Source of the DNA: Gloeocapsopsis dulcis
GTDB taxonomy: Bacteria > Cyanobacteriota > Cyanobacteriia > Cyanobacteriales > Chroococcidiopsidaceae
Assembly (NCBI RefSeq): GCF_032163395.1
Contig: NZ_CP119968.1
Coordinates: 3,622,001 to 3,686,000, forward strand
Length of the DNA: 64,000 nucleotides
Direction of reading: 5' to 3'
Part shown: positions 37,693-47,106 of the stretch, in pieces
Position numbering within the stretch: the first letter of the stretch is position 1
Layout of the letters: every line of letters starts with the position of its first letter
Position numbers and translations under genes: made by a program
Notes under the pieces: model-generated
Seen by the model: the letters and a program-made list of their open reading frames with translations, nothing else
Databases searched by the model: none
Told to the model about the DNA's origin: nothing

Positions 37693-37776
37693 GCTTAAGA
37701 GAGTCGTGAAGTGTTAAGTGTTGAGTTATGAGTTATTTTCTTCAATTCAAAACTCAAAATTCAAAATTCAAAACTA
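37670..37776 (-). repeat. Intergenic repeat copy E (inverted)
   Basis: In reverse complement it reads GTTTTGAATTTTGAATTTTG and then AACTCATAACTCAACACTT, as in copies A and B. It overlaps the end of the MATE gene, which suggests insertion or expansion into the coding end. Confidence 0.6.
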
Positions 37777-37777
37777 A

Positions 37778-38587
37778 TCACTTGCGCCTCACCCACAACG
37801 CTAATACACCTAAAAAGAATAACCCCATCACGCCAGCAAGCGGGTTACGATCAACGCCAGTAATCCAATCAGGGACTTGACCAGAATATTGAGTCAATTG
37901 CCCGACATTAATAATGTAATATCCCCAAATTAAACCTGCGTGTAAACCAATGGGTAAGCCAAGGCGATTTTTACGCATTCGTGCCCAGACTAATGTCAGC
38001 CCCAACACGACTAAGGCTGGAAATTGCGGCAATGTCCGCAAAATATCTGGTAATGGCTTAATAAAATGTAAAAGTGCAAATAAAGTAGCATTAATCCACA
38101 ACGCGCGGTGAAAACGGTAATCGCGCAGCAACTCATCAAGCAGCCAACCGCGAAACAGTAATTCTTCAGCAAAGCCAACAGCGATCGCGACGACTAAGCC
38201 TTCTAAAACTATTCGTGGTAAAAAGCCCGTACTTGGCAGCCAAACTAACCAACCTAGCCAACCTTCTACTAAAAATAAGCTGAAAACTAACACTACACCA
38301 ATAACAAGTCCACGCAGTAAATCTAGCCAATTATCCCGCGTTCTCACCAAACCATAATGTTGCAGGATCTGGGGTTGATGGTAAACACGCTTTCCCCACC
38401 ATCGTAGGAGCAAAATAAATTCCCCATACAATAGCAGCATTGTCAAAATACTCACTGTATTAGGGTCAAGTCCTACTAAATAAATTGGGATTGCGATTGG
38501 CAACCACAACAGTAGTAATATCAGAATAAAAACTCCCAGTCTGATCGGAACTGGGTAACGCGCAATCCTGCTAATGTTATGCCACAA
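37778..38587 (-). CDS. CPBP-family intramembrane metalloprotease
   Basis: The 269-residue protein has about seven membrane segments and the CPBP (CAAX-protease-like) motifs: EELLFRG near residue 142 (EExxxR), LFALLHF near 169 and a later ARMRKNRLGLPIGLHAGLIWG with its His near 218. The family cleaves within or near the membrane. It follows clpS by 10 bases on the same strand, so the two are probably cotranscribed. The substrate is unknown. Confidence 0.85.
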   Translation of the reverse strand: MWHNISRIARYPVPIRLGVFILILLLLWLPIAIPIYLVGLDPNTVSILTMLLLYGEFILLLRWWGKRVYHQPQILQHYGLVRTRDNWLDLLRGLVIGVVLVFSLFLVEGWLGWLVWLPSTGFLPRIVLEGLVVAIAVGFAEELLFRGWLLDELLRDYRFHRALWINATLFALLHFIKPLPDILRTLPQFPALVVLGLTLVWARMRKNRLGLPIGLHAGLIWGYYIINVGQLTQYSGQVPDWITGVDRNPLAGVMGLFFLGVLALWVRRK

Positions 38588-38597
38588 CGAGTTTTAA

Positions 38598-38879
38598 TTA
38601 TTCCTCTGGTTCAATAGTGCTGGTTAAACCGTGATTTTTCAAGGTTTCACAGTAAAACTCAGCATGCTCTTGCGCACACGCGATTACAAGTGCCATTCCA
38701 TTCGTATGTGCTTCCATCATGATACTAACCGCTTGCGGCTGAGTAATGCTCGGCACCGTCTGCATTAACACCTGTACCACGTACTCCATACTGTTATAGT
38801 CATCATTATGAAGTAGCACGCGATATCGAGGTGCGAGCTTTCTGTTCGTTGAAGGCTTCTCAAGGGTTTCGACAGACAC
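38598..38879 (-). CDS. clpS: ATP-dependent Clp protease adaptor ClpS
   Basis: The 93-residue adaptor delivers N-degron substrates to ClpC/ClpA. It carries the conserved YRVLLHNDDYNSMEYVVQVL, including the acidic pocket residues, and the AHTNGMALV helix. The N-terminal 18 residues form a flexible tail. It is the first gene of a two-gene unit with the CPBP protease. Confidence 0.93.
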   Translation of the reverse strand: MSVETLEKPSTNRKLAPRYRVLLHNDDYNSMEYVVQVLMQTVPSITQPQAVSIMMEAHTNGMALVIACAQEHAEFYCETLKNHGLTSTIEPEE

Positions 38880-39436
38880 TGCTATCCACTTTTTTCATTC
38901 ACTACAACACCCTGTTAAACCTTTGCTTAACAGATATTCATTTATTTTATATCATCTCAACTTATTCGCAAGTGACTGCGCCAAGGAGCCAATGATGCTT
39001 TGAGGAAGGGCGATCCCTCTTCCTTGACAAGAATAGTAGCAATGTTGGTAACAATTAGGAATGAGGTTTTGCTCACCCGTGTGGCACTGACTCCCGTAGT
39101 AATTTCTTACTACCCACGCAGCAACTCGCCTTCCGCAAGTCGTTTATTTCTTGACGCACAATGCTTCATGGATTTACAGACTACTCACCAGCGAGAAGCA
39201 TTCCTTCCCCAATCTGCCGCTCTGTCTGCGGTGAGTGTTTTACCACTACTTTGAAGTTTACTTGTCTGTTCGAGACGGTCGGGCGGGTCTCAACCTTTAG
39301 TATATTCTCAGACATCGGTTACGAAGTCAAGCTCCCGCCCCCGCTCTCATCTCACTGCTTACCTTTAGGTGAGCAAAAGACTTCCCGCGAGGATAGTTAA
39401 ACTAAATGTACGCCAGCTGCTGTGGAGTCAGTGTCA
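38880..39436. other. Gene-poor interval with structured or mobile-element-like sequence
   Basis: No convincing gene is visible. From about 39000 the base composition is less AT-rich, with a hairpin-like AGGAAGGG-CGAT-CCCTCTTCCT at 39002-39022. A CGGGCGGGTCTCAACC segment and a GTCAAGCTCCCGCCCCCGC segment (39328-39346) can pair imperfectly. CTTCCCGCGAGG near 39390 resembles sequence near the ends of IS200/IS605-type elements. A weak Cys-rich frame (CRSVCGEC) lies at 39218-39245. It may be a relic of a TnpB/IscB-type element or its guide RNA. Confidence 0.4.
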
Positions 39437-39826
39437 ATGGATTTTCCCGATGACTTTCAACCGCGACAAATTGTTTATTTAGAAAATAACAATCAACGCT
39501 TGTACGCAGAAGTTATTCAAGTCGTAGACTCACGTCAAATGTGCTGGGTACGTCCTTTAATATTAGTGACGTTTCCCTCAGATCCCTCAGTCACGTTTGA
39601 GCAGTTACCATCAGTTACTGACTTACGCTCAACAGCAGATTTGTTTTGGCATAGTACTTTGTTTCGTCCAGCTTTGGACACGGAAGTAATTCCCTTTCTG
39701 GTTGGGCAAACAGCTACAGAACCTTCAGTTGAAACTAACCCGATTGATATAGCTCAACTTAATCAGTTTGTCCGTCGCGTTTGGCAAGCTTATCAGGACG
39801 CCCAGAGGGTAAAGTTTGAAAGTTAA
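39437..39826 (+). CDS. Conserved cyanobacterial hypothetical protein
   Basis: The 129-residue soluble acidic protein begins MDFPDDFQPRQIVYLEN and includes CWVRPLIL and LFWHSTLFRPALDTEV. It looks like a small beta-rich domain. I know of no function. The ATG at 39437 is preferred to the GTG at 39422. Confidence 0.6.
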   Translation: MDFPDDFQPRQIVYLENNNQRLYAEVIQVVDSRQMCWVRPLILVTFPSDPSVTFEQLPSVTDLRSTADLFWHSTLFRPALDTEVIPFLVGQTATEPSVETNPIDIAQLNQFVRRVWQAYQDAQRVKFES

Positions 39827-39849
39827 ATAAGTTGTATTTAGTGAATTTA

Positions 39850-40044
39850 TCAAAAACTAGGTACTAACTTAATTCTACCAGCATCCATCTCAGCCATTAA
39901 TAACTCTAGTGCTTCATAATCAATATCAGAAATGTGCCCTTGTGCGGTTAATTCTGAATTAATCGCATTTTCAATATCAGGAGTCAGACGCTTTATATAT
40001 AATGCTTTTTCTACTAATTGGCGGATGCCATATTTACTTTTCAT
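39850..40044 (-). CDS. Small conserved hypothetical protein
   Basis: The 64-residue helical protein has the pattern LTPDIENAINSELTAQGHIS, then DYEALELLMAEMDAGRIKLVP, seen in many short cyanobacterial proteins. Function is unknown. It is convergent with the preceding gene. Confidence 0.65.
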   Translation of the reverse strand: MKSKYGIRQLVEKALYIKRLTPDIENAINSELTAQGHISDIDYEALELLMAEMDAGRIKLVPSF

Positions 40045-40606
40045 AATAAGAGTTAATATTTCATTTATAATATAATTTTCTGATACCTATATGGTAGCAA
40101 ACGTGTACTAAGTCATGCTTTTAGCGTGATTCTTATCACAGAAAAAAAATAGTATATTTATGCCTCAAGGTAGATGTTAATTTAACCCAAAATAATAAGA
40201 TTTAACCTAATCTTTAATAATCTTCGATAAGTTCTTTCTTAACTTTAGTAAGCCTGTAAAGAGTATGGTCAATCTAGTAGATAGTACATTAATAAATGAC
40301 AAAAGTCATCTTCTTTGTAGTGGAAGCAACAATAACATTTTTGTCGTATTCTGGCTATAAAGGTATGAAAAGTTAAGGTAGATGCTAGAAAAAGTAGGAA
40401 CTTTAACCCTTGAAATCAGGAAATATTTTTTTCGTATAAGTGTATACTTTATATTTTTGTAAACTAATGATAGGGTTAAGCAACCTATTGATTGAAAGAT
40501 AAAGATTCAGTAAAGTACTGAAAACACATTTTTCAAAACCTATAGTAGGTTTACTATTAAATTGTTAAAGATCAAGGTAATTGGTTAGTAGCTTCAGCAA
40601 AAACGT
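40045..40606. promoter_or_regulatory. AT-rich region upstream of the STAS gene with NtcA-like site
   Basis: This is 562 bp without a gene. GTA-TAAGTGTA-TAC at 40434-40447 is a perfect NtcA consensus. TAGGGT at 40471-40476 is a plausible -10 box, 23 bases downstream. The STAS gene starts 130 bases later. The remainder shows no structure I can name. Confidence 0.45.
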
Positions 40607-40999
40607 ATGATGCAAACAATGATTGCCTATCCAAAGGTTACTGTAATTAGAGCTTACGGTTCTTTCAATGCTTCAAGTGCTGCTGAATTCCAACGGCAAC
40701 TAAAAATTGCTGTTGCTGCAGATGATTGCACAGTTATTTTAGTAGATATGGAGCATGTAGAATCGATCGATAGCGATGGTTTGATGGTATTAGTTCAAAG
40801 CTTAAAGCTAGTAGAAGGGTGGGGAAAGCGATTTAGTCTTTGTTCTTTTTCGCCTGCATTACGCATAATTTTTGAACTAACCCAACTTGATTCAGTATTT
40901 GAAATTTTTGAGAGCGCTGCGGCTTTTGAAGCAGCCCTTGCTCATTCAGAAGTAGCAACAACACATAGCTACTACTCGAAGCAAAATATGTGCGCCTAG
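40607..40999 (+). CDS. STAS-domain protein (anti-sigma-antagonist type)
   Basis: The 130-residue protein is a single STAS domain (about 8-108), with VDMEHVESIDSDGLMVLVQ around the phosphorylatable-serine position. Such proteins work in partner-switching regulation with kinases and phosphatases. No partner gene lies beside it. The tail after residue 112 is polar and variable. Confidence 0.8.
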   Translation: MMQTMIAYPKVTVIRAYGSFNASSAAEFQRQLKIAVAADDCTVILVDMEHVESIDSDGLMVLVQSLKLVEGWGKRFSLCSFSPALRIIFELTQLDSVFEIFESAAAFEAALAHSEVATTHSYYSKQNMCA

Positions 41000-41110
41000 T
41001 CAAGCTTCAGAGTAAAGAACTAGCAAATTTGAAAGGCAACTGTTAATGCTAATAGTGTTAAGGTTGAAATGGATTAGGGAAACTATTAGCTGATATCAGT
41101 ATTAAGTACA

Positions 41111-43750
41111 GTGAGTGCTGTTGAAAAGTTGGTTACATCTGAAATCTCACGACCCGCTCGTTACTTAGGAAATGAGTTAGGAGCAGTTCACAAGCCGTGG
41201 GACACAGCAAAAGTGCGCTGGGTACTGACATACCCAGAACTGTATGAAGTGGGTGCATCTAACTTAGGGCATATCATTTTATACAATATATTGAACGCCC
41301 AACCGCGACAACTATGCGATCGCGCTTACTTGCCTGCGCCAGATTTAGCAACAAAGCTACGCACAACGCAAACCCCTCTATTTGCAGTAGAGTCCAAACG
41401 CTCTTTACAAGAATTCGATGTACTTGGCTTTAGTTTGAGCTATGAACTTGGTGCAACCAACATTTTAGAGATGTTGGATTTGGCAGGAATTCCATTAACA
41501 TGGCAAGATAGACAAGCTTCACTATCTACTTATCCGCTGATTTTTGCGGGAGGGCAGACAGCAACATCAAACCCTGAACCCTACGCAGACTTTTTGGACT
41601 TTTTTGCCCTTGGCGATGGAGAAGAATTACTCCCAGAGATTGGTTTAGTCATCGAAGAAGGTAAAACTCGCGGGCTGAGTCGTCAAGAATTATTACTCGA
41701 TTTGGCACAAATTCCAGGAGTTTACGTGCCGCAATTTTATGAGATGGCGGCTGATGGTTCAGTGCATCCAAATTCTGCAGACGTACCATCACGAATTTTG
41801 CGGCGAGTTGCTGTGCCAATACCCGCATACTCGATTGGGTTAGTTCCCTATGTAGAAACTGTACACGATCGCCTGACGATTGAAATTCGGCGTGGTTGTA
41901 CGCGCGGTTGCCGTTTTTGTCAACCAGGAATGCTGACACGTCCAGCACGAGATGTCGAACCTGAACAAGTAGTCACCGCGATTGAACAAGGAATGCGGGC
42001 TACAGGATACAATGAGTTTTCGCTGTTATCTTTATCATGTTCTGATTATCTATCGCTGAGTGCGGTAGGAGTAGAAATTAAAAATCGTTTGCAAGCAGAA
42101 AATATCTCCCTATCTTTACCCAGCCAGCGTGTCGATCGGTTTGATCAGAATATTGCCAATATCTTGGGTGGTGCGCGTCAGTCAGGACTAACATTTGCCC
42201 CTGAAGCAGGGACGCAGCGAATGCGGGATATTGTCAATAAAGGATTGACAAACGAAGAACTCTTGCGGGGTGTGAAAACAGCTTGGGAACAAGGCTGGGA
42301 CAAAATCAAGCTGTATTTTATGATTGGCTTGCCAGGAGAAACCGATATTGATGTCCTGGGAATTGCTGAAACAGTAGCTTGGTTGCAGCGTGAGTGTCGC
42401 GCCAAAGGTAGAAGACCACTGGTATTTAATTTAACAATTTCTAACTTTACACCCAAGCCACACACACCATTTCAATGGCATTCTGTTTCTACTTCAGAAT
42501 TTGCACGCAAGCAGGAACTCTTAAGACAGGAATTTCGCCGGATGAAGGGAGTCAAGGTTAACTTCACTGATATCCGCATTTCTGCAATGGAAGATTTTGT
42601 TGGGAGAGGCGATCGCCGAATTAGTCATGTGATTCGCCGTGCGTGGGAATTAGGTGCAGGAATGGATGCCTGGTATGACAGTGTGGAAAGAGCCTTTAAT
42701 GCTTGGGGTAAAGCGATCGCTGAAGCAGGATTAAGTTGGAAATACCGTCAGGTAGAAAATGGAGAGTGGAACCTGATTCCAGAAGTCGAGGTTCCGGCAG
42801 TGAAAGAACCAACGACTAACTACCAGCCACTAGCCACTAGCCACTTACTCGATGCGCCATTACCTTGGGATTATATTGATACAGGAATCAGTAAACAGTG
42901 GTTGCAAGAAGATCTCCAAAAAGCTTTAGCTGCTGCTACAGTTCCCGATTGTTCGTTTGATGGTTGTTCGCACTGCGGAGTGTGTAGCACCGACTTTGGT
43001 CATAATGTGGTCATTGAACCACCACCAATTCCTGAATTTCAGGGAGATTTTGTTCCTAAAACAACCAGAGTACAGCGCTTACGCGGTCATTTTGGTAAGT
43101 TAGGAGATATGGCTTTAGTTGGTCATCTTGATTTGGTACGATTGTTTGATCGGGCAATTCGCCGCGCTGCACTACCAATTTCTTTTACAGGTGGTTTTCA
43201 TCCTAGCCCGAGAATGAGTATTGCTCAAGCGCTACCCTTAGGAGCAACAAGTAGCGGTGAGATTATTGATTTTGAGCTAACTCAAGCAGTGCCTCCAGAA
43301 GAATTTCAGTACCGCTTAAGTCAAGAATTGCCAAATGATATTCCTATTTACAGCATAGTAGCTGTAGATTTGAAAGCCCCTGCAGCGACTCAAGTCTTAA
43401 ACAAGGCAGAGTATTTGATTTCTGTTGTTACAGAAGAAACTGCGATCGCACAATGGCAAGAATGGTTAGCCGCGATCGCCAATTTGGAGAAAATTTGGTT
43501 TGAACACATCAGTAAATCTGGTAAACGCCAACAAGTGAATTTACGCGATCGCTTGTTTGAGTTGTCAGTGAGTGAGCCACAAGAATCAAACGCTATAATC
43601 CGATATGTTGGTAGCTGTCGTAATGATGGCACGCAACTCAGACCAGAGCAACTCATCTTTATGTTGGAGCAAGTAGCACCACAAAGGGAATTTCAACTAC
43701 TTCATATCCACCGTAATCAGTTAGTTTTAGAGTATGACTCAAGTGAGTAA
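41111..43750 (+). CDS. Radical SAM protein of the TIGR03960/DUF2344 type
   Basis: The 879-residue protein has a B12-binding-like N-terminus, a radical SAM core with RRGCTRGCRFCQPG near residue 260 (CxxxCxxC), and a C-terminal DUF2344 (TIGR03936) domain from about 650, with GHLDLVRLFDRAIRRAALP. Other bacteria often have the two parts as separate genes. The function may lie in RNA or ribosome modification but is unproven. The start is GTG 41111. A central insert near 555-565 (TTNYQPLATSHLL) comes from a simple repeat in the DNA. Confidence 0.82.
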   Translation: MSAVEKLVTSEISRPARYLGNELGAVHKPWDTAKVRWVLTYPELYEVGASNLGHIILYNILNAQPRQLCDRAYLPAPDLATKLRTTQTPLFAVESKRSLQEFDVLGFSLSYELGATNILEMLDLAGIPLTWQDRQASLSTYPLIFAGGQTATSNPEPYADFLDFFALGDGEELLPEIGLVIEEGKTRGLSRQELLLDLAQIPGVYVPQFYEMAADGSVHPNSADVPSRILRRVAVPIPAYSIGLVPYVETVHDRLTIEIRRGCTRGCRFCQPGMLTRPARDVEPEQVVTAIEQGMRATGYNEFSLLSLSCSDYLSLSAVGVEIKNRLQAENISLSLPSQRVDRFDQNIANILGGARQSGLTFAPEAGTQRMRDIVNKGLTNEELLRGVKTAWEQGWDKIKLYFMIGLPGETDIDVLGIAETVAWLQRECRAKGRRPLVFNLTISNFTPKPHTPFQWHSVSTSEFARKQELLRQEFRRMKGVKVNFTDIRISAMEDFVGRGDRRISHVIRRAWELGAGMDAWYDSVERAFNAWGKAIAEAGLSWKYRQVENGEWNLIPEVEVPAVKEPTTNYQPLATSHLLDAPLPWDYIDTGISKQWLQEDLQKALAAATVPDCSFDGCSHCGVCSTDFGHNVVIEPPPIPEFQGDFVPKTTRVQRLRGHFGKLGDMALVGHLDLVRLFDRAIRRAALPISFTGGFHPSPRMSIAQALPLGATSSGEIIDFELTQAVPPEEFQYRLSQELPNDIPIYSIVAVDLKAPAATQVLNKAEYLISVVTEETAIAQWQEWLAAIANLEKIWFEHISKSGKRQQVNLRDRLFELSVSEPQESNAIIRYVGSCRNDGTQLRPEQLIFMLEQVAPQREFQLLHIHRNQLVLEYDSSE

Positions 43751-44380
43751 ACTCAGCTGCTAAGTACTCAAGAGCTAATTGCTTTTTCTCAACCTTGAGT
43801 TAAAATTAAACCAATAGAAGTTTTGCTAGCGCCGCACATTGAGTGACCTGACCACTCTCCTGTTATCAGGGCTAAAGCAAAGATGAGTGAAGAATTCGAC
43901 GATTCTTTTGCATAAAAGCTAAGGCGGATTGAGTATTTTCTCTGTTTGTCCCTATAAGTGGTAGAGTAAACAATTCTAGGCGCAGTCATCGATTCATTAT
44001 GAGTTGTTGCAGACTGTTACCTTAAATCTTTAAGTTTGGGAAAATGCATGAAGCTCAACAAAAGATGGTTACTCAAGTGAAACGCTAGATGTGTACCTGT
44101 TCGGCAAGAATTTACCGAATTGAGGTTAGATAAAATAACTTCTTGGTTGCCATTGTCATCAAAACTACTTTCATGTACCAGTAGAGAAGTTAGTAGCTGG
44201 TGTTAAAGCTAAAAATCTTCAAGTTTAGGAATTATGCACTGAGCAAGAATGATCGCAGTTAAGCATAACTACAGTGAAGTGAGTCTTTTCGCTTCTACCT
44301 TGTCAAAACCTAATTTTGTTTCCTTGCATAACTAGAACTTTATTAGTGCCAATACTAAGGGCAATTTTTGAGGAAATTGA
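43751..44380. other. Long leader region of rne
   Basis: The 630 bp before rne contain no credible gene. In cyanobacteria and other bacteria rne often has a long 5' untranslated region through which RNase E limits its own mRNA. This length and the AT-rich single-stranded character fit such a leader, but I see no defined motif. Confidence 0.45.
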
Positions 44381-46423
44381 ATGCCAAAACAAATCATTAT
44401 AGCAGAGCAGCATCATATCGCTGCAGTATTTTCAGAAGACCAAATTCAAGAACTTGTTGTTGCTACAGGTCGGCACCAAATTGGTGATATCTACTTAGGT
44501 GTTGTAGAAAATGTTTTACCTGGTATTGATGCAGCATTTGTCAATATAGGTGATACAGAACGTAATGGTTTTATTCATGTGACTGACCTCGGTCCCCTAA
44601 AACTAAAACGTACCGCAGGAGCAATTACTGAACTTTTAGCACCACAGCAAAAAGTCTTGGTGCAAGTAATGAAGGAACCAACGGGAAACAAAGGTCCCAG
44701 GTTGACAGGAAATATCACTTTACCAGGTCGCTATGTCGTCCTGATGCCATTTGGGCGAGGCGTGAACTTGTCACGACGCATCAAAAACGAAAATGAGCGG
44801 AATCGCTTACGAGCTTTAGCAATTCTCATTAAACCAGCAGGTATGGGCTTACTTGTTCGTACCGAAGCGGAAGGAAAGCCCGAAGAAGCGATCATGGAAG
44901 ATCTAGACTTGCTCCAACGCCAATGGGAAGCAATTCTACAAGAAGCACAATCTACACGCGCACCTTCACTGCTGAACCGAGACGATGATTTTATCCAACG
45001 CGTACTGCGGGATATGTACGGTGCAGACGTCAACCGCATCGTTGTCGATTCTAATACAGGGCTAAAGCGTGTCAAACAATATTTAACCAACTGGAGTGGA
45101 GGTCAAGCGCCCCAAGGTTTGTTGATCGACCATCACCGCGATCGCATTGCTATTTTAGAGTACTTCCGCATTAATGCAGCAATTCGTGAAGCCCTCAAAC
45201 CCAGAGTCGATCTTCCTTCTGGTGGCTACGTCATCATTGAGCCGACCGAAGCATTAACCGTGGTTGATGTCAACTCTGGCTCGTTCACGCGATCGGCAAC
45301 TGCCCGCGAAACTGTATTGTGGACAAACTGCGAAGCCGCAACCGAAATTGCTCGACAACTGCGCTTACGCAATCTAGCAGGTGTGATCATTGTTGATTTC
45401 ATTGATATGGAATCTCGCAAAGATCAACTACAAGTGTTGGAACACTTTAACAAAGCCCTCAAAGCCGATAAAGCGCGACCGCAAATTGCCCAATTATCTG
45501 AGTTGGGATTAGTTGAATTAACCCGTAAGCGTCAGGGACAAAACATTTACGAACTATTTGGTCGTCAATGTCCTACCTGTGGTGGATTGGGACATTTAGT
45601 TCATCTGCCAGGGGAATCAGAAGTTCGTGATGCAACCGCACCCAGAAATGGAGCAGAACGAGCCGTCGGTGAAACACTGCGACTACCAGAATCACGAGAC
45701 TACACTGAACCAATCGCAGATTATAATTTGGAATCTGGTGATAATGAGATTGGCAATCTCAATATTCTGAATCATCCTAGCTATCAAGAACTTGGAGAAA
45801 ATAACAAAAATCGCCGGACTCGTCGTCGCTTGATTGGTAGAGGCGAAGGTGCTGTGAAAGATGAACCTCGGATGCCATCTACACCAATAAATTTGGTAAA
45901 CGAACGCGATCAAGACCTCGAACAAGATTCCGAATCATCAACATCCGAGGTGTCTTTACCAGTTATTGGTAAAAATAATTGGATTGAGCGCACTGAGCGC
46001 AGTAGACCAGCTAAACCAGAGCCAGTGAAACCTACTGTTGCTGAACCTCCGGAAATAGTTTCTGTAGAGATGACCTCAGAAGAACAAGAAATCTATGCAA
46101 TGATGGGCGTTTCTCCACTGGTACATGCAAATCGGACAGTCAAAAATTCACGCTCTTTGATCATTAATGTCGTGTTACCTGGGCAATCTTCATCTGAATC
46201 TGCAGGGGACGATGCTGTGACATCATCAGAACCAATTACGATCAGTGCAGAAGCACCTGTAGAATTCTCAGGCAATGAGGAATCCTCTGTTGTAACTGCA
46301 ACTGATGAAGGTGACAATGGCGGTGTTGTAACTGCAACTGATGAAGGTGACAATGGCGGGTCTGTTGTCACGCGCAGACGCCGCCGTCGCTCTTCAGCAG
46401 CAGAAAGTCGAGGTGAAGAATAG
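44381..46423 (+). CDS. rne: Ribonuclease E/G
   Basis: This endonuclease starts mRNA decay and RNA processing. The 680-residue cyanobacterial form has an N-terminal S1 domain (about 20-120), a 5'-sensor/RNase H-like region, a DNase I-like catalytic part with VDVNSGSFTRS and IIVDFIDMESRKDQ, and a zinc-link CPTC at residues 397-400. The C-terminal 250 residues are disordered and end in RRRRRRSSA, the arginine-rich motif reported to bind PNPase. A 12-residue duplication (VVTATDEGDNGG twice) lies just before it. rnhB follows. Confidence 0.95.
   Translation: MPKQIIIAEQHHIAAVFSEDQIQELVVATGRHQIGDIYLGVVENVLPGIDAAFVNIGDTERNGFIHVTDLGPLKLKRTAGAITELLAPQQKVLVQVMKEPTGNKGPRLTGNITLPGRYVVLMPFGRGVNLSRRIKNENERNRLRALAILIKPAGMGLLVRTEAEGKPEEAIMEDLDLLQRQWEAILQEAQSTRAPSLLNRDDDFIQRVLRDMYGADVNRIVVDSNTGLKRVKQYLTNWSGGQAPQGLLIDHHRDRIAILEYFRINAAIREALKPRVDLPSGGYVIIEPTEALTVVDVNSGSFTRSATARETVLWTNCEAATEIARQLRLRNLAGVIIVDFIDMESRKDQLQVLEHFNKALKADKARPQIAQLSELGLVELTRKRQGQNIYELFGRQCPTCGGLGHLVHLPGESEVRDATAPRNGAERAVGETLRLPESRDYTEPIADYNLESGDNEIGNLNILNHPSYQELGENNKNRRTRRRLIGRGEGAVKDEPRMPSTPINLVNERDQDLEQDSESSTSEVSLPVIGKNNWIERTERSRPAKPEPVKPTVAEPPEIVSVEMTSEEQEIYAMMGVSPLVHANRTVKNSRSLIINVVLPGQSSSESAGDDAVTSSEPITISAEAPVEFSGNEESSVVTATDEGDNGGVVTATDEGDNGGSVVTRRRRRRSSAAESRGEE
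46289..46360 (+). repeat. 36-bp tandem duplication within rne
   Basis: The unit GTTGTAACTGCAACTGATGA and its continuation occurs twice in tandem (46289-46324 and 46325-46360) with one mismatch at the last base. It duplicates 12 residues in the disordered tail without changing the frame. Confidence 0.9.
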
Positions 46424-46452
46424 GAATAACAAAGTACAGAGCAAGGTTGAGC

Positions 46453-47106
46453 ATGAGAAATGAGTATATTAATTTAGACCTTGACTCAGCACTTAGCAAC
46501 CAACATTCAGTTTTGCTAGCTGGAGTAGACGAAGCTGGACGCGGAGCGTTATTTGGTCCTGTAGTGGCAGCGGCAGTCATTTTACCTCCAGCGGCTTTAC
46601 CTGAGTTGGTAGCGTGTCAGGTACGTGATAGTAAACAACTATCGAGTTATCGTCGGCAGCAGTTGGCAGAAAAAATTTGTCTGTTGGCTGTAGATTGGAG
46701 AGTGGGCTTTGCTTCTACAGCAGAGATTGATAGCATTAACATTCTACAAGCATCACTGTTGGCAATGAAGCGCGCCGTGACTAAGCTCAAGGTAAAGCCA
46801 GAATTGTGTTTAGTGGACGGCAATCAGGCGATTAAAGATTTGGCACTGCCCCAGCAAACACTCATTAAAGGAGACGAGCGATCGCTTGTCATTGCTGCTG
46901 CCAGTATTATTGCTAAAGTATGGCGTGACGATCTGATCTTGCGTCTTGCTGCTAAGTATCCGATGTACGACTTGGTATCAAATAAAGGTTACGGTACGGC
47001 ACGTCATCTACAAGCACTACAGCAATATGGTCCCTCGCGGCTACATCGGTTGTCGTTTCGCCCCTGTCAAGTTAGGGCAATGGCAGTTGGGGGAGTTGGG
47101 GAATAA
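46453..47106 (+). CDS. rnhB: Ribonuclease HII
   Basis: The enzyme removes ribonucleotides and RNA from RNA-DNA hybrids. The 217-residue protein shows the active-site motif GVDEAGRGALFGPVVAA (Asp26, Glu27) and a second acidic site in LCLVDGNQ. The ATG at 46453 is preferred over the TTG at 46447 because AAGG lies six bases upstream. It follows rne by about 30 bases, a common cyanobacterial pair. Its last 35 bases overlap the end of the convergent DUF1997 gene. Confidence 0.93.
   Translation: MRNEYINLDLDSALSNQHSVLLAGVDEAGRGALFGPVVAAAVILPPAALPELVACQVRDSKQLSSYRRQQLAEKICLLAVDWRVGFASTAEIDSINILQASLLAMKRAVTKLKVKPELCLVDGNQAIKDLALPQQTLIKGDERSLVIAAASIIAKVWRDDLILRLAAKYPMYDLVSNKGYGTARHLQALQQYGPSRLHRLSFRPCQVRAMAVGGVGE

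Noticed and set aside
39000-39254. Plus-strand 84-codon frame before the hypothetical gene at 39437
   Set aside because: Composition looks non-native and the segment contains hairpins; I treated it as a structured relic rather than a gene.
44731-45090. Minus-strand 119-codon frame inside rne
   Set aside because: Ser/Arg-rich antisense of a conserved gene; typical shadow.
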